Assembly (NCBI GenBank): GCA_019359125.1
Contig: JAHHHY010000001.1
Coordinates: 124,001 to 188,000, forward strand
Origin: Pleurocapsa minor GSE-CHR-MK 17-07R
GTDB lineage: Bacteria > Chloroflexota > Anaerolineae > Aggregatilineales > Phototrophicaceae
Length of the DNA: 64,000 nt
Reading direction: 5' to 3'
Shown: positions 47,854-55,836 of the stretch, piece after piece
How the letters are laid out: every line of letters begins with the position of its first letter
Numbering within the stretch: the stretch's first letter is position 1
Notes under the pieces: model-generated
What the model was told of the DNA's origin: nothing
What the model saw: only the letters and a program-made list of their open reading frames with translations
Database searches by the model: none
Translations under genes and position numbers: made by a program

Positions 47854-49977
47854 TTATAACCAGAAGGGCGTGCTGACATCCTCCAGCGCAGGCAGCACAC
47901 CACGCAGCACCGACGCGCTGATAATTTCCGCGTGGTGCAGCGTGACAGGCAGGCGCGGACGATTGAGCGTCGTGTAGTGAAAATACATGAAGGACATCAC
48001 CGAATGCACAGCGTCTTCAATCGAGAATCCCGGTTCTGACACCACGAGCAGGGGCATCGGGCCTGTTTCAGCATAGGCGGTGCCGGTGACCAGCAGCGCC
48101 TGTTCCTCGTTCATGCGGAAGCGCGTGCCCCATATGGGCTGTTCGATAGTGCGCGACCCCAGAGCATACATGCGCGGCACGTCCATCGTGCTGACCTCGA
48201 CTATGTGCAGCGTGGCATCGCAGGCGGCTTCCCAGCTTCCCAGCGCACGCAGCAGGTCGCGCGGGATGCGCCCTTCATGGTGCAGCACGATTTCTTTGCC
48301 TTCTAACCATTCGGCAGGCAGGGCAGCGTCAAAAAGGCTGTCGGGCAGGGCGTCGTCTGGCTTCAGCGATACGGTGTGCATTTTCAGGCCCATCAGGCGG
48401 CCGTCCGCTTCATAGATGCGCGCAATGGCCGAAATCTCCGTGCTGTCTTTGCGCTGATTGCGCACGACAGACAATCCAACTATCCGGTCAGCATAGGAAA
48501 CCGGCGATTCCAGCACATAAGGCACCGCGCCCGCGCGCGCAAACAGGCCCATGACGATATCGGTCATCAGCTCTGGATGGTGCATCTGGCTGGCATGCAC
48601 GATGCAGCACGCCTGTCCGCGCCCTATTGTCTGGGCTTTGGTGAACACATCGCTGACGGCTTCTTCCCCGCCCGCACCAGCGCCATCGGGCAGAAACACC
48701 AGCATCAGGTCGCTGCTTTCGCGTGAGAGCAGGCGCACGGCGCTTTCCAGATTGGCCTGCGAGGCGACCCGAAGGCGGCGCTCGCGCACAATCTCCAGCG
48801 TGGTGTCAAACTGCTTGTCCATCATGCGGCGCATCGCCTCAATGAAGTCATCCACGTCTTCTGGAAGCGCGTTGATGAGCGAGACGCGCAGCTCACGTTC
48901 GCCGTCCCCGGCGGCCTCCGGCCACGCATACATGCCCGCGTCGGCAAACTGGGTCGTCAGCTTGTCCAGCGCGCCGTCGCGCGACTTGCTGCCGAAGCGC
49001 AGGCGGTCATAGGGCACGGCGCTGCCGAACAGATGCGGCGCGTTGCTGCTGCTGAAGGCGTCGCCAATGAGCTGGTGACTTTTCAGGATATCCGACACCA
49101 GCTTGACCATCTGCGCGCGCTGCGACAGCTTCACATGCAGGGCGCGCTCGGCCAGCGCCGGATCCACGCCGAACCTGTGCGCGTCGTCCAGCCGGATAAT
49201 CAGGCACAGCGCGCTGGCGACGTAATCGTATTCGTTGCTGCCGCTGAGCACGCGAAAAACCCAGGTGTCGTCCGGCGCGTCCACGATTAACTGCGCCATT
49301 TCGTCGCGCTGGGTCAGGGCCAGCAGGCGGTCGCGATGTTCACTCACCTGGCCGATGACCTTGAGGATTTCCCCCTGCATGCTGGACGTGATGTCGATCA
49401 CGCCATAGCCCACCAGGTCGGTGACGCGGTCGAGTGACGCGGCATATTCCGCCAGGTCGCGGTCATCGATCAGGCGCGAGGTGACCGACAGCGAGACAGC
49501 CGGTTGATTATCCACCACCCAGCCGCGTGCCCTGAATTCGCGCACGATGTGAGCATTGGGAATCGCGACACCTGCCGCGTGCAGCGCCTCCATGATCGTG
49601 TTTTCCAGCGCATTGATCGGCCCGCGCACGGCGTAATCGGCCAGCACTTCGGCTGATGGCGCCCAGGCAAAGTCTTCTTCCAGCGCATGTATCGGCGCGA
49701 ACAATGGATTGGCGGTGCGCGCATCATCCAGCGCGGCGGCCAGCTTGAACGGATTGGCCGGCTTGTTTGTCAAAATGCGCCCGCCTGCCCACACCCATGA
49801 CCCGTCCAGCAGGCCATTCAGCCGGTAAGCCAGCTTGCCACCCAGTCGGCGCTCCAGTGATGCAGAGCCGCCTGGTGATGTCTCTTCCAGCAGAAGGCGA
49901 TAAGCAGTCAGCGCGCCAAGTGCCTCGCTTCGAAGGGGGAATATTTCGCTAAAGACGCGTGGATCGACGTCTGCCAC
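47854..49977 (-). CDS. Prokaryotic Argonaute (long form), catalytically inactive PIWI predicted
   Basis: A 707-aa protein with the profile of long pAgos. Middle region: NQPAVSLSVTSRLIDDRDL and DITSSMQGEILKVIGQVSEHR. MID segment: IGRGQACCIVHASQM, then TDIVMGLFARAGAVPYVLES, which corresponds to the conserved N(I)ALGLYAKLGGxPW motif with Arg for the 5'-end-binding Lys. PIWI: DRIVGLSVVRNQRK (Ser about 501 where catalytic Asp is expected), IVLHHEGRIPRDLL (Glu about 567 for Asp in HRDGR), and LPVTLHHAEII near 681 (Glu for Asp). Three changed catalytic positions predict guide-directed binding without slicing. GTG 49977 has AGGA 8 bases upstream. It lies 14 bases after the rhodanese gene and probably forms an operon with it. 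Confidence 0.85.
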   Translation of the reverse strand: MADVDPRVFSEIFPLRSEALGALTAYRLLLEETSPGGSASLERRLGGKLAYRLNGLLDGSWVWAGGRILTNKPANPFKLAAALDDARTANPLFAPIHALEEDFAWAPSAEVLADYAVRGPINALENTIMEALHAAGVAIPNAHIVREFRARGWVVDNQPAVSLSVTSRLIDDRDLAEYAASLDRVTDLVGYGVIDITSSMQGEILKVIGQVSEHRDRLLALTQRDEMAQLIVDAPDDTWVFRVLSGSNEYDYVASALCLIIRLDDAHRFGVDPALAERALHVKLSQRAQMVKLVSDILKSHQLIGDAFSSSNAPHLFGSAVPYDRLRFGSKSRDGALDKLTTQFADAGMYAWPEAAGDGERELRVSLINALPEDVDDFIEAMRRMMDKQFDTTLEIVRERRLRVASQANLESAVRLLSRESSDLMLVFLPDGAGAGGEEAVSDVFTKAQTIGRGQACCIVHASQMHHPELMTDIVMGLFARAGAVPYVLESPVSYADRIVGLSVVRNQRKDSTEISAIARIYEADGRLMGLKMHTVSLKPDDALPDSLFDAALPAEWLEGKEIVLHHEGRIPRDLLRALGSWEAACDATLHIVEVSTMDVPRMYALGSRTIEQPIWGTRFRMNEEQALLVTGTAYAETGPMPLLVVSEPGFSIEDAVHSVMSFMYFHYTTLNRPRLPVTLHHAEIISASVLRGVLPALEDVSTPFWL

Positions 49978-49991
49978 CGGGTGTTTCCTTT

Positions 49992-50876
49992 CTAGCGAGC
50001 GTCTGATTGAGCGTCGGGGCCGATGACGGGCCGGTTGATGACATCGTCGGCATTGCCCCAGTCTTTCCACGAGCCGTCATACACGGCGCCGCCGGTGTTG
50101 CCAGCCATGCGCCAGGCCAGCAGGCCATAGCTGGCCGATACGCCACCATTGCAGTAGAAGACAACGTCGTCCGCCGGAGTGTCCAGACTGATGGCCGGGG
50201 CGAATAAAACCTTCAACGTATCTGCGTCTGGCATGGTGCCATCGGATGCGACCAGTTTCCCGCGCCCGATATTCACCGCTGTGGGAATATGCCCGCGCCG
50301 CGCAGCCCGCGACGAGCGCCCGGTAAATTCATCCGGCGTGCGCACATCGATCAGCGCCTGATTGTCTCCCAGCGCATGAGCCACCTGCTCGCCCGTGCGG
50401 TAAATGGCTGGGTTGGGGCGCGGTACGAAGGGCGCCGGAAGTATCTCCGGCACGCTGTCGGTGACAGGTCGGCCTTCGGCGGTCCATTTCTTCCAGCCGC
50501 CGTCCAGCACCGAGACGCGCGTATGGCCATAGTAGTTGAGCGACCACCACAGACGCGCTGCAAACATCGAATCGGCGTCGTCATAGGCGATGACGTGCGT
50601 ATCCGGGCCGATGCCCAGCCGTGACATCACCGCTGCATAGCGCTCCGGCGGCGCGATCTGCGCGTGGCGCGGGTCGGCCGGGTCGGTGATTTCATGCACC
50701 CAGTCGACGAATACTGCGCCGGGAATATGCGACTGGATATAGTCGGCACGATGGCTGAAATAGTGGGGCAGGGGCTCGCTGGCCGCGATAACGTGCCCGC
50801 GAATATCCACGATGCGCAGGTTGTCGTCGGCAAGGTGTTCTTGCAGCCAATCGGTCGTCACCAGCAGTTGATCCAC
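49992..50876 (-). CDS. Tandem-rhodanese sulfurtransferase
   Basis: Thiosulfate/3-mercaptopyruvate sulfurtransferase family: two rhodanese domains, with the catalytic one C-terminal. Domain 1 includes LRIVDIRGH and YIQSHIPGAVFVDW. Domain 2 includes NQALIDVRTPDEFTG, RGHIPTAVNI and the loop FYCNGGVSASYGLLAW with the persulfide-forming Cys. The CNGGVS loop differs from typical CGSGVTA, so the donor is uncertain. GTG 50876 has GGAG 6 bases upstream (294 aa); the frame is open further upstream but overlaps the divergent gene's promoter. Directly followed by the Argonaute gene. Confidence 0.92.
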   Translation of the reverse strand: MDQLLVTTDWLQEHLADDNLRIVDIRGHVIAASEPLPHYFSHRADYIQSHIPGAVFVDWVHEITDPADPRHAQIAPPERYAAVMSRLGIGPDTHVIAYDDADSMFAARLWWSLNYYGHTRVSVLDGGWKKWTAEGRPVTDSVPEILPAPFVPRPNPAIYRTGEQVAHALGDNQALIDVRTPDEFTGRSSRAARRGHIPTAVNIGRGKLVASDGTMPDADTLKVLFAPAISLDTPADDVVFYCNGGVSASYGLLAWRMAGNTGGAVYDGSWKDWGNADDVINRPVIGPDAQSDAR

Positions 50877-51009
50877 ACAATGCTCCTCAGGGAGATTACG
50901 CCAGCGCGCATGTGTCGTAGGGCAAGCGGGCCTCGAACATGCACGACTGTACAGGTACACTATTAGAACAATTGTAGCGTGTAGTATGCCAGTTTGGGTG
51001 AGGTAAGGT

Positions 51010-52173
51010 GTGAGAAAACTTGTGGGCGTGGTCGCCTTGCTGCTGCTGACGGGGCTGATGTTTCCGGCTGGCGCGCAGGAACGCCCGGAACTGCCCTGCT
51101 TCTGGCGCCCGACCAGCCTGACGGAGCCGTGGCTGTCGGCTGACGTGCCGTGCATGGAGCAGGTGGCCTGGCCGCCGGAACTGGACGCAGGCGCGTTTAC
51201 CTCGCTGGCGATGTCGCCGGATCACGTGCTCTATGCGGCCTCTCCCTTGACCGGCGAGGTCGTGCGCTTCACCGACGAGGATGGCGACGGGCTGCCTGAG
51301 TCGCCGGATGCCTGGCTGTCCGGGCTGGTGCGCCCGATGGCGCTGGCGTGGTGGGACGATGCGCTCTACATCTATGGCGGAGATACGATTAGCCGCCATA
51401 CTGACGATGGATTGTCCGTGATCGTGCCCGATGTGCCCGGCGACGCAGTCCACGCGGGCGGTATGGCAATTGGCAGGCTGGCCGGAGAGCCGGAAGCACG
51501 CCTCTATATTGGCGTGAATGCTGCCTGCCCGTCCTGCGAGACCGGCCTGGATACTGGCGGCGTCATCCTCAGCTATGCGCTGGAGGGTGGAGAGCCGGTT
51601 CTCGTAGCAAACGGCCTGTATCGCCCGACTGAGCTGGCGTTCTGGCGCGGTGAGCTGTATGCGGTAGACACTGCGCCCGCGGCGCAAAATGCGGCTGATC
51701 CGTCGGCATTGGGCGCGGACGAACTGAACCAGATTCAGCCCGGCGGGTTTTATGGGTTTCCCGAATGTGCGGCCGGTTCGTCGTGCGAAGGCAGCATCGG
51801 GCCGGTCTACACGCTGCCCTACGGGACGCGTCCGACGGGCTTAGCTGGCTATGATGGCGCCGACATGCCTGCGCTGACGGGGAATCTGCTGCTCACACTG
51901 GGCGGTATCGACATGGGGCTGGACGTGGCTGGCTATCAGCTCGCCGCCCTTGATCTGGAGACTGGCCTGCTGCGCACGCTGTCGCCATCGCCTAATCTGC
52001 CCGGCGATCCGCGCTATGAAGCATTGCCGACCAATGAACTGAACTGGCGCGGCGTTGGCCTGTATCCGCTGCGCCCGCTGGATATCATCGTTGATGACCG
52101 GGGATGGGCGTTTATCGCGCTGGGCAGCGGGCGGATTCTTGCCTTCCGGCCACAGTCTGAAGTTGTGTATTAG
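51010..52173 (+). CDS. Secreted sorbosone-dehydrogenase-like beta-propeller protein
   Basis: Signal peptide at residues 1-22 (LVGVVALLLLTGLMFPAGA). The mature protein has propeller features of the glucose/sorbosone dehydrogenase family: FTSLAMSPDHVLYAAS, RFTDEDGDGLPE, LVRPMALAWWDDALYIYG, DELNQIQPGGFYGFPEC and PLDIIVDDRGWAFIALGSG. Four or more Cys may form disulfides (AACPSCETG, ECAAGSSCEG). The classical PQQ-binding residues were not traced, so catalysis is unproven. GTG start with GAGG upstream. The glycosyltransferase gene begins 31 bases downstream. Confidence 0.8.
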   Translation: MRKLVGVVALLLLTGLMFPAGAQERPELPCFWRPTSLTEPWLSADVPCMEQVAWPPELDAGAFTSLAMSPDHVLYAASPLTGEVVRFTDEDGDGLPESPDAWLSGLVRPMALAWWDDALYIYGGDTISRHTDDGLSVIVPDVPGDAVHAGGMAIGRLAGEPEARLYIGVNAACPSCETGLDTGGVILSYALEGGEPVLVANGLYRPTELAFWRGELYAVDTAPAAQNAADPSALGADELNQIQPGGFYGFPECAAGSSCEGSIGPVYTLPYGTRPTGLAGYDGADMPALTGNLLLTLGGIDMGLDVAGYQLAALDLETGLLRTLSPSPNLPGDPRYEALPTNELNWRGVGLYPLRPLDIIVDDRGWAFIALGSGRILAFRPQSEVVY

Positions 52174-52204
52174 CCGATGCTGCCAAGGATGACCGCATAA
52201 CGGT

Positions 52205-54661
52205 ATGGACTACTGGATTGCAGAAACACTCGCCGCGACGCCCGCGTTTATTGCCATTTACGCCTTGCTGGGCGGCGTTGCTGCCTGGGCGCTGCTGCCC
52301 CGGCGCGACTGGCGTGACTGGGGAAGCGTGGCTGCCGTCGCGATTTTTGCGGGCGCCGGCCTGCTGACGACGTGGATGTTCGTGCTGGGCGTGCTGGGCG
52401 CGCTCACTGGTCAGCCGCTGCTGGCCTCTCCGGGGCTGGTCAGCGGGGGTGTGATGGCGCTGGCAGCCGTGTGTTTCGTCATTGTGTGGATGCGCCGTGG
52501 TCGCGTACAGGCGCGCACGTCCCCGGGCTGGGGCGTGGACGAGCGGCTGCTGGTCGGCCTGGTCGTGGCGTCGCTGATCGTGCGCTGGGTGGTCATCGCC
52601 TATTGGCCCTTCACCGCGTACGACACGCTGTGGGTGTATGGCTATCTGGGCAAGCTGTTCCTGCTGGAAGGCAGTATCCCCAACACGATTGGCTACTATC
52701 CGCAGTTTCTGCCGCTGCAATACACCTATGGCCAGCTCGCGTTTGGGGCCATCAGTGACCACGCCGCGCGCGCCGGGCTGATTTTCCTGCACGCGGGCAC
52801 GATTCTGGCTGCGTATGCGCTGGCCAGTCGGCTGTTTGGCCGCCGGACGGGCATTTATGCGGCGGCGATCTGGGCGCTTTATCCGCACGTAGGCGAATGG
52901 TCGCGTGCAGGGGACCTGGAAATTGTGCTGACCGGCTTGTTTACACTGGCCGCGGCCTATTTTCTGAGCGCGTGGTTGTCGCGCGAACAGGGCCTGCGCG
53001 ACGCGTGTGTCGCCGGGGTCTTCCTCGGCATTGGCCTGTGGACCAAGCCGACGATGGGCGCGTTTGTGTGGGGGGTGCTGGTGCTGTGCGCCGTTGAAGT
53101 GGCGCTGGTGCGGCGCTTTGATCTGCGTGCCGCGTGGCCCCGCCTGCGGTTGGCCGGCCTGATGCTGCTGGTGGCGGCTCCGCTGGGGGGTGCCTGGTAT
53201 ATCCGCAACCTGCTGCTGGGGCTAGACCCGATTGTGCTGCCGTCCGGCTTCTGGCTGTCAATTGCCGCGCGCAGTGGCGCTGAACTGGGATGGCCGCTGC
53301 TGGCGCTAGTGACTTATGTGCTGTACGCCTGCCTGATGCTGCGCCATGTGCGCATGAACTATCGCCTGCTGCTGCCGGGCCTGCTGCTGATCGCGCTGGC
53401 TGTAGTGCCTTCAATCGTTTCGCCGCGCCGCCTGGACCTGCCGGACTGGGCGCTGCTGGTGGCTGGACTGACGCTGACGCTGCTTGCACTCGTGCGCCAT
53501 GCGCGCGCTGCATGGACGCCTGATATGCGTGAAGCCGCCGTGAAACTGGGCTGGTCCGCAGGGCTGGCACTGCCCTTTTTCGTGACCTGGTTTTACTCCT
53601 ACAGCTACCACTACAGGCTGTCCTTCCCGATTGTGCCGCTGATGATTCTGCCGACCGCGTGGCTGCTGGCGCGCTGGACACAGCCTTCATTTGCACAGCG
53701 CGTACGGGCACGATTTACATGGGCCGCTGCCGGGATTGTGCTGGCAGTTCCGGGCATCATCAGCGCGGTGCCAGACCCGTTCGCAGGATCAGATTATCTG
53801 TGGTCGGGCGCGCTGCCCGATGACCATGCGCGCTATCGCAGCGGTAACGCTGCACTCATGACTGTGGTCGATGGCCTGCACGTGTGGCTGGATGAGCATC
53901 CCGGTGAAACGCTGACGGTGGCTGCCCCGGGTGTGCTGCGCCTGCCGTTTTTCTTCCCGGGGCAGGATATTCGCGTGGATGGGATCCCCCCGATGCTGGA
54001 TGACCTGGCGGGTGTCTCGTACGTGGTCGCTGGCGTGCCGGAAAGCGGCAGCATTCTGGCCGGGCTGGCGGGGCCGGAACAGCCGTTCCCGCAACTGCCG
54101 TCCGCGCTGGGGCGAACGGATATCTTCCGGCGGGCATGGGGCGACGACGACGGCAATTTTCGCTACGACGTGTATGAGGCGAATCTGGACGGGCGTTTCA
54201 CCGAGCCGTTCATCAATGCGCCCGCAGAAGGCGAAATTGTCTTCGGCGGGCAGATTCGCTATCTGGGTCACGACCTGGGCGGACTGGAGTTGTGGCCGGG
54301 TCGCCGCCTGATCGGCCACTTTTTCTGGCAGCCGCTGGAGGCGCCAGAGCGCGATTACACCGTGCTGGTCCATCTGCTGGATGCGGAAGGCAATCTGGTG
54401 ACGCCGTGGGATGGCAAGGTGGCCCTGTCTGCATTTGGCTATTACGACACACGTGCGTGGCAGCCGGGCGAGGTGATCAGCGATGAGCGCGTGCTGATGC
54501 TGCCGGATGACGTTGTGCAGGACGGGCAGGGGTATCAGCTTGCTATTGGTTTCTATGACGCGCAAACGGGCGAGCGCCTGATGTTCACCCGCGACGGCGT
54601 GGAAGCGGGCGATGTGCTGGTGATCGAAGACCGTATCGCCCTGCTTTCCAGCCAACCTTAA
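52205..54661 (+). CDS. GT-C-fold membrane glycosyltransferase with C-terminal beta-sandwich
   Basis: Polytopic protein (about 12 TM helices in residues 1-530) of the dolichyl-phosphate-mannose/ArnT-like (GT39/GT83) type. The first large loop carries WPFTAYDTLWVYGY, with the acidic Asp expected for catalysis, and YYPQFLPLQYTYGQ. Residues about 555-640 form a soluble region, and residues about 670-815 a beta-sandwich (RYLGHDLGGLELWPG, DYTVLVHLLDAEGNLV) typical of such enzymes in Chloroflexota. Likely transfers a lipid-linked sugar to extracellular polymers or proteins. The Thr-rich giant protein is an imaginable acceptor, but nothing in the sequence shows it. Confidence 0.85.
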   Translation: MDYWIAETLAATPAFIAIYALLGGVAAWALLPRRDWRDWGSVAAVAIFAGAGLLTTWMFVLGVLGALTGQPLLASPGLVSGGVMALAAVCFVIVWMRRGRVQARTSPGWGVDERLLVGLVVASLIVRWVVIAYWPFTAYDTLWVYGYLGKLFLLEGSIPNTIGYYPQFLPLQYTYGQLAFGAISDHAARAGLIFLHAGTILAAYALASRLFGRRTGIYAAAIWALYPHVGEWSRAGDLEIVLTGLFTLAAAYFLSAWLSREQGLRDACVAGVFLGIGLWTKPTMGAFVWGVLVLCAVEVALVRRFDLRAAWPRLRLAGLMLLVAAPLGGAWYIRNLLLGLDPIVLPSGFWLSIAARSGAELGWPLLALVTYVLYACLMLRHVRMNYRLLLPGLLLIALAVVPSIVSPRRLDLPDWALLVAGLTLTLLALVRHARAAWTPDMREAAVKLGWSAGLALPFFVTWFYSYSYHYRLSFPIVPLMILPTAWLLARWTQPSFAQRVRARFTWAAAGIVLAVPGIISAVPDPFAGSDYLWSGALPDDHARYRSGNAALMTVVDGLHVWLDEHPGETLTVAAPGVLRLPFFFPGQDIRVDGIPPMLDDLAGVSYVVAGVPESGSILAGLAGPEQPFPQLPSALGRTDIFRRAWGDDDGNFRYDVYEANLDGRFTEPFINAPAEGEIVFGGQIRYLGHDLGGLELWPGRRLIGHFFWQPLEAPERDYTVLVHLLDAEGNLVTPWDGKVALSAFGYYDTRAWQPGEVISDERVLMLPDDVVQDGQGYQLAIGFYDAQTGERLMFTRDGVEAGDVLVIEDRIALLSSQP

Positions 54662-54695
54662 GTGAAATTGGTGGTGTGAGAATCATACGGGCGGG

Positions 54696-54701
54696 TATAA
54701 T
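54696..54701 (+). promoter_or_regulatory. -10 element upstream of the GAF-protein gene
   Basis: A perfect TATAAT 70 bases before the start at 54771. No convincing -35 hexamer at the right distance was found, so an activator or an extended -10 contact may be needed. Confidence 0.4.
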
Positions 54702-54770
54702 AGAAACGTTGCAGTGAAGATTTCCGCAGCACAGCCAGTATCAGTTCTTGATCGTGATGGAACACACACT

Positions 54771-55655
54771 ATGACCGATATTAATGCCGTTGCCACAGAG
54801 CTGAACGCGCAGATTGTCCAGTCGAGCACAGAGCTGAAACAGCTGGAGACGATCATCACGCGCCTGATGCAGGTGATGACCGAAAATGGCTTTCAGATTG
54901 CAGTCGATGTGGCTGGCCTGACGCGGGCCGTGCATCAGCGGCTGGACGCCGCATCCAAGAATGGCAAGCTGGTGCAGAGCCAGCTTGGCCAGATGACCGG
55001 CCTGCTGCGCACCTTCAGCATGATTTCATCGTCACTGGAACTGGCCAATGTGCTGAATGAAGTGATGGATACGGTCATCACGCTGACAGGTGCTGAACGC
55101 GCCTATCTGGTGCTGCGCGACAAACATACCGATCAGCTCGATATCGCGGTAGCGCGAAACTGGGACCGTGAATCGCTGACGGAAGCCGAAGCGGGTTTCA
55201 GCCGCAGTGTGGTGACTGAGGCGATCAGGCAGGGCCAGGCGATTATCACGACCAACGCCGCCACCGATGATCGCTTCCAGAATGTCCAGAGCATCGTAAG
55301 CAATCAGCTGCGCAGCATCCTGTGCATCCCGCTGATTGTGCGCGGGGAGGCCCAGGGCGTGCTGTATGCGGACAACCGTATTTCGCAAAATGTTTTCCGC
55401 CAGGATGAGATTCCCCTGCTGACGGCCTTTGGCACGCAGGCAGCGATTGCCATCGAGAACGCCCGCCAGTATGGGCAGGTGAAAGAAGACCTCACCCGGG
55501 CGCTGAATGAACTTCAGAGCCTGCAGATTGAAATCGACCGCAGCAAGCTGGAGCGCGCAGTCAGCCAGATTACCGAAACGGATTACTTCCAGCGCATCTC
55601 CTCGTCGGCGCGTTCAATGCGCGGAAGATATAAAAAATCTACGCCCGATGAGTAG
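54771..55655 (+). CDS. GAF-domain sensor protein with coiled-coil N-terminus
   Basis: Residues 1-90 form long amphipathic helices (ELKQLETIITRLMQVM). Residues about 100-245 are a GAF domain: MDTVITLTGAERAYLVLRD, FSRSVVTEAIRQGQAIIT, QLRSILCIPLIVRGEAQGVLYADNR, TAFGTQAAIAIENA. The C-terminal tail (IEIDRSKLERAVSQITETDY, then FQR and RSMRGR) matches the tail of the response regulator-GAF protein at 46604-47773. No output domain. ATG 54771 is preferred over an upstream frame extension. Followed by the TIR-NACHT-HEAT gene after a 181-base gap with its own -10 element. Ligand unknown. Confidence 0.87.
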   Translation: MTDINAVATELNAQIVQSSTELKQLETIITRLMQVMTENGFQIAVDVAGLTRAVHQRLDAASKNGKLVQSQLGQMTGLLRTFSMISSSLELANVLNEVMDTVITLTGAERAYLVLRDKHTDQLDIAVARNWDRESLTEAEAGFSRSVVTEAIRQGQAIITTNAATDDRFQNVQSIVSNQLRSILCIPLIVRGEAQGVLYADNRISQNVFRQDEIPLLTAFGTQAAIAIENARQYGQVKEDLTRALNELQSLQIEIDRSKLERAVSQITETDYFQRISSSARSMRGRYKKSTPDE

Positions 55656-55801
55656 GTATTAAGCTTTATTTAATTGCCTGTGAGCGTAATAAACGCTATC
55701 CTTTCCTCGTGCTTTATCACCTCGTTTGTGAAATTCGTGTGAATTTCTGCAAAGTTTAAGATTTTGGGCATTTGCTTGTTTCGATTATCGCGAATACAAA
55801 C

Positions 55802-55807
55802 TATAAT
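55802..55807 (+). promoter_or_regulatory. -10 element upstream of the TIR-NACHT-HEAT gene
   Basis: A perfect TATAAT in an AT-rich 181-base gap, 30 bases before the likely ATG, predicting a leader of about 23 bases. The candidate -35 (TTTCGA at 55779-55784, 17-bp spacer) is weak. Confidence 0.4.
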
Positions 55808-55836
55808 TCATTCTGAATGAAACCATTCTCATACGA

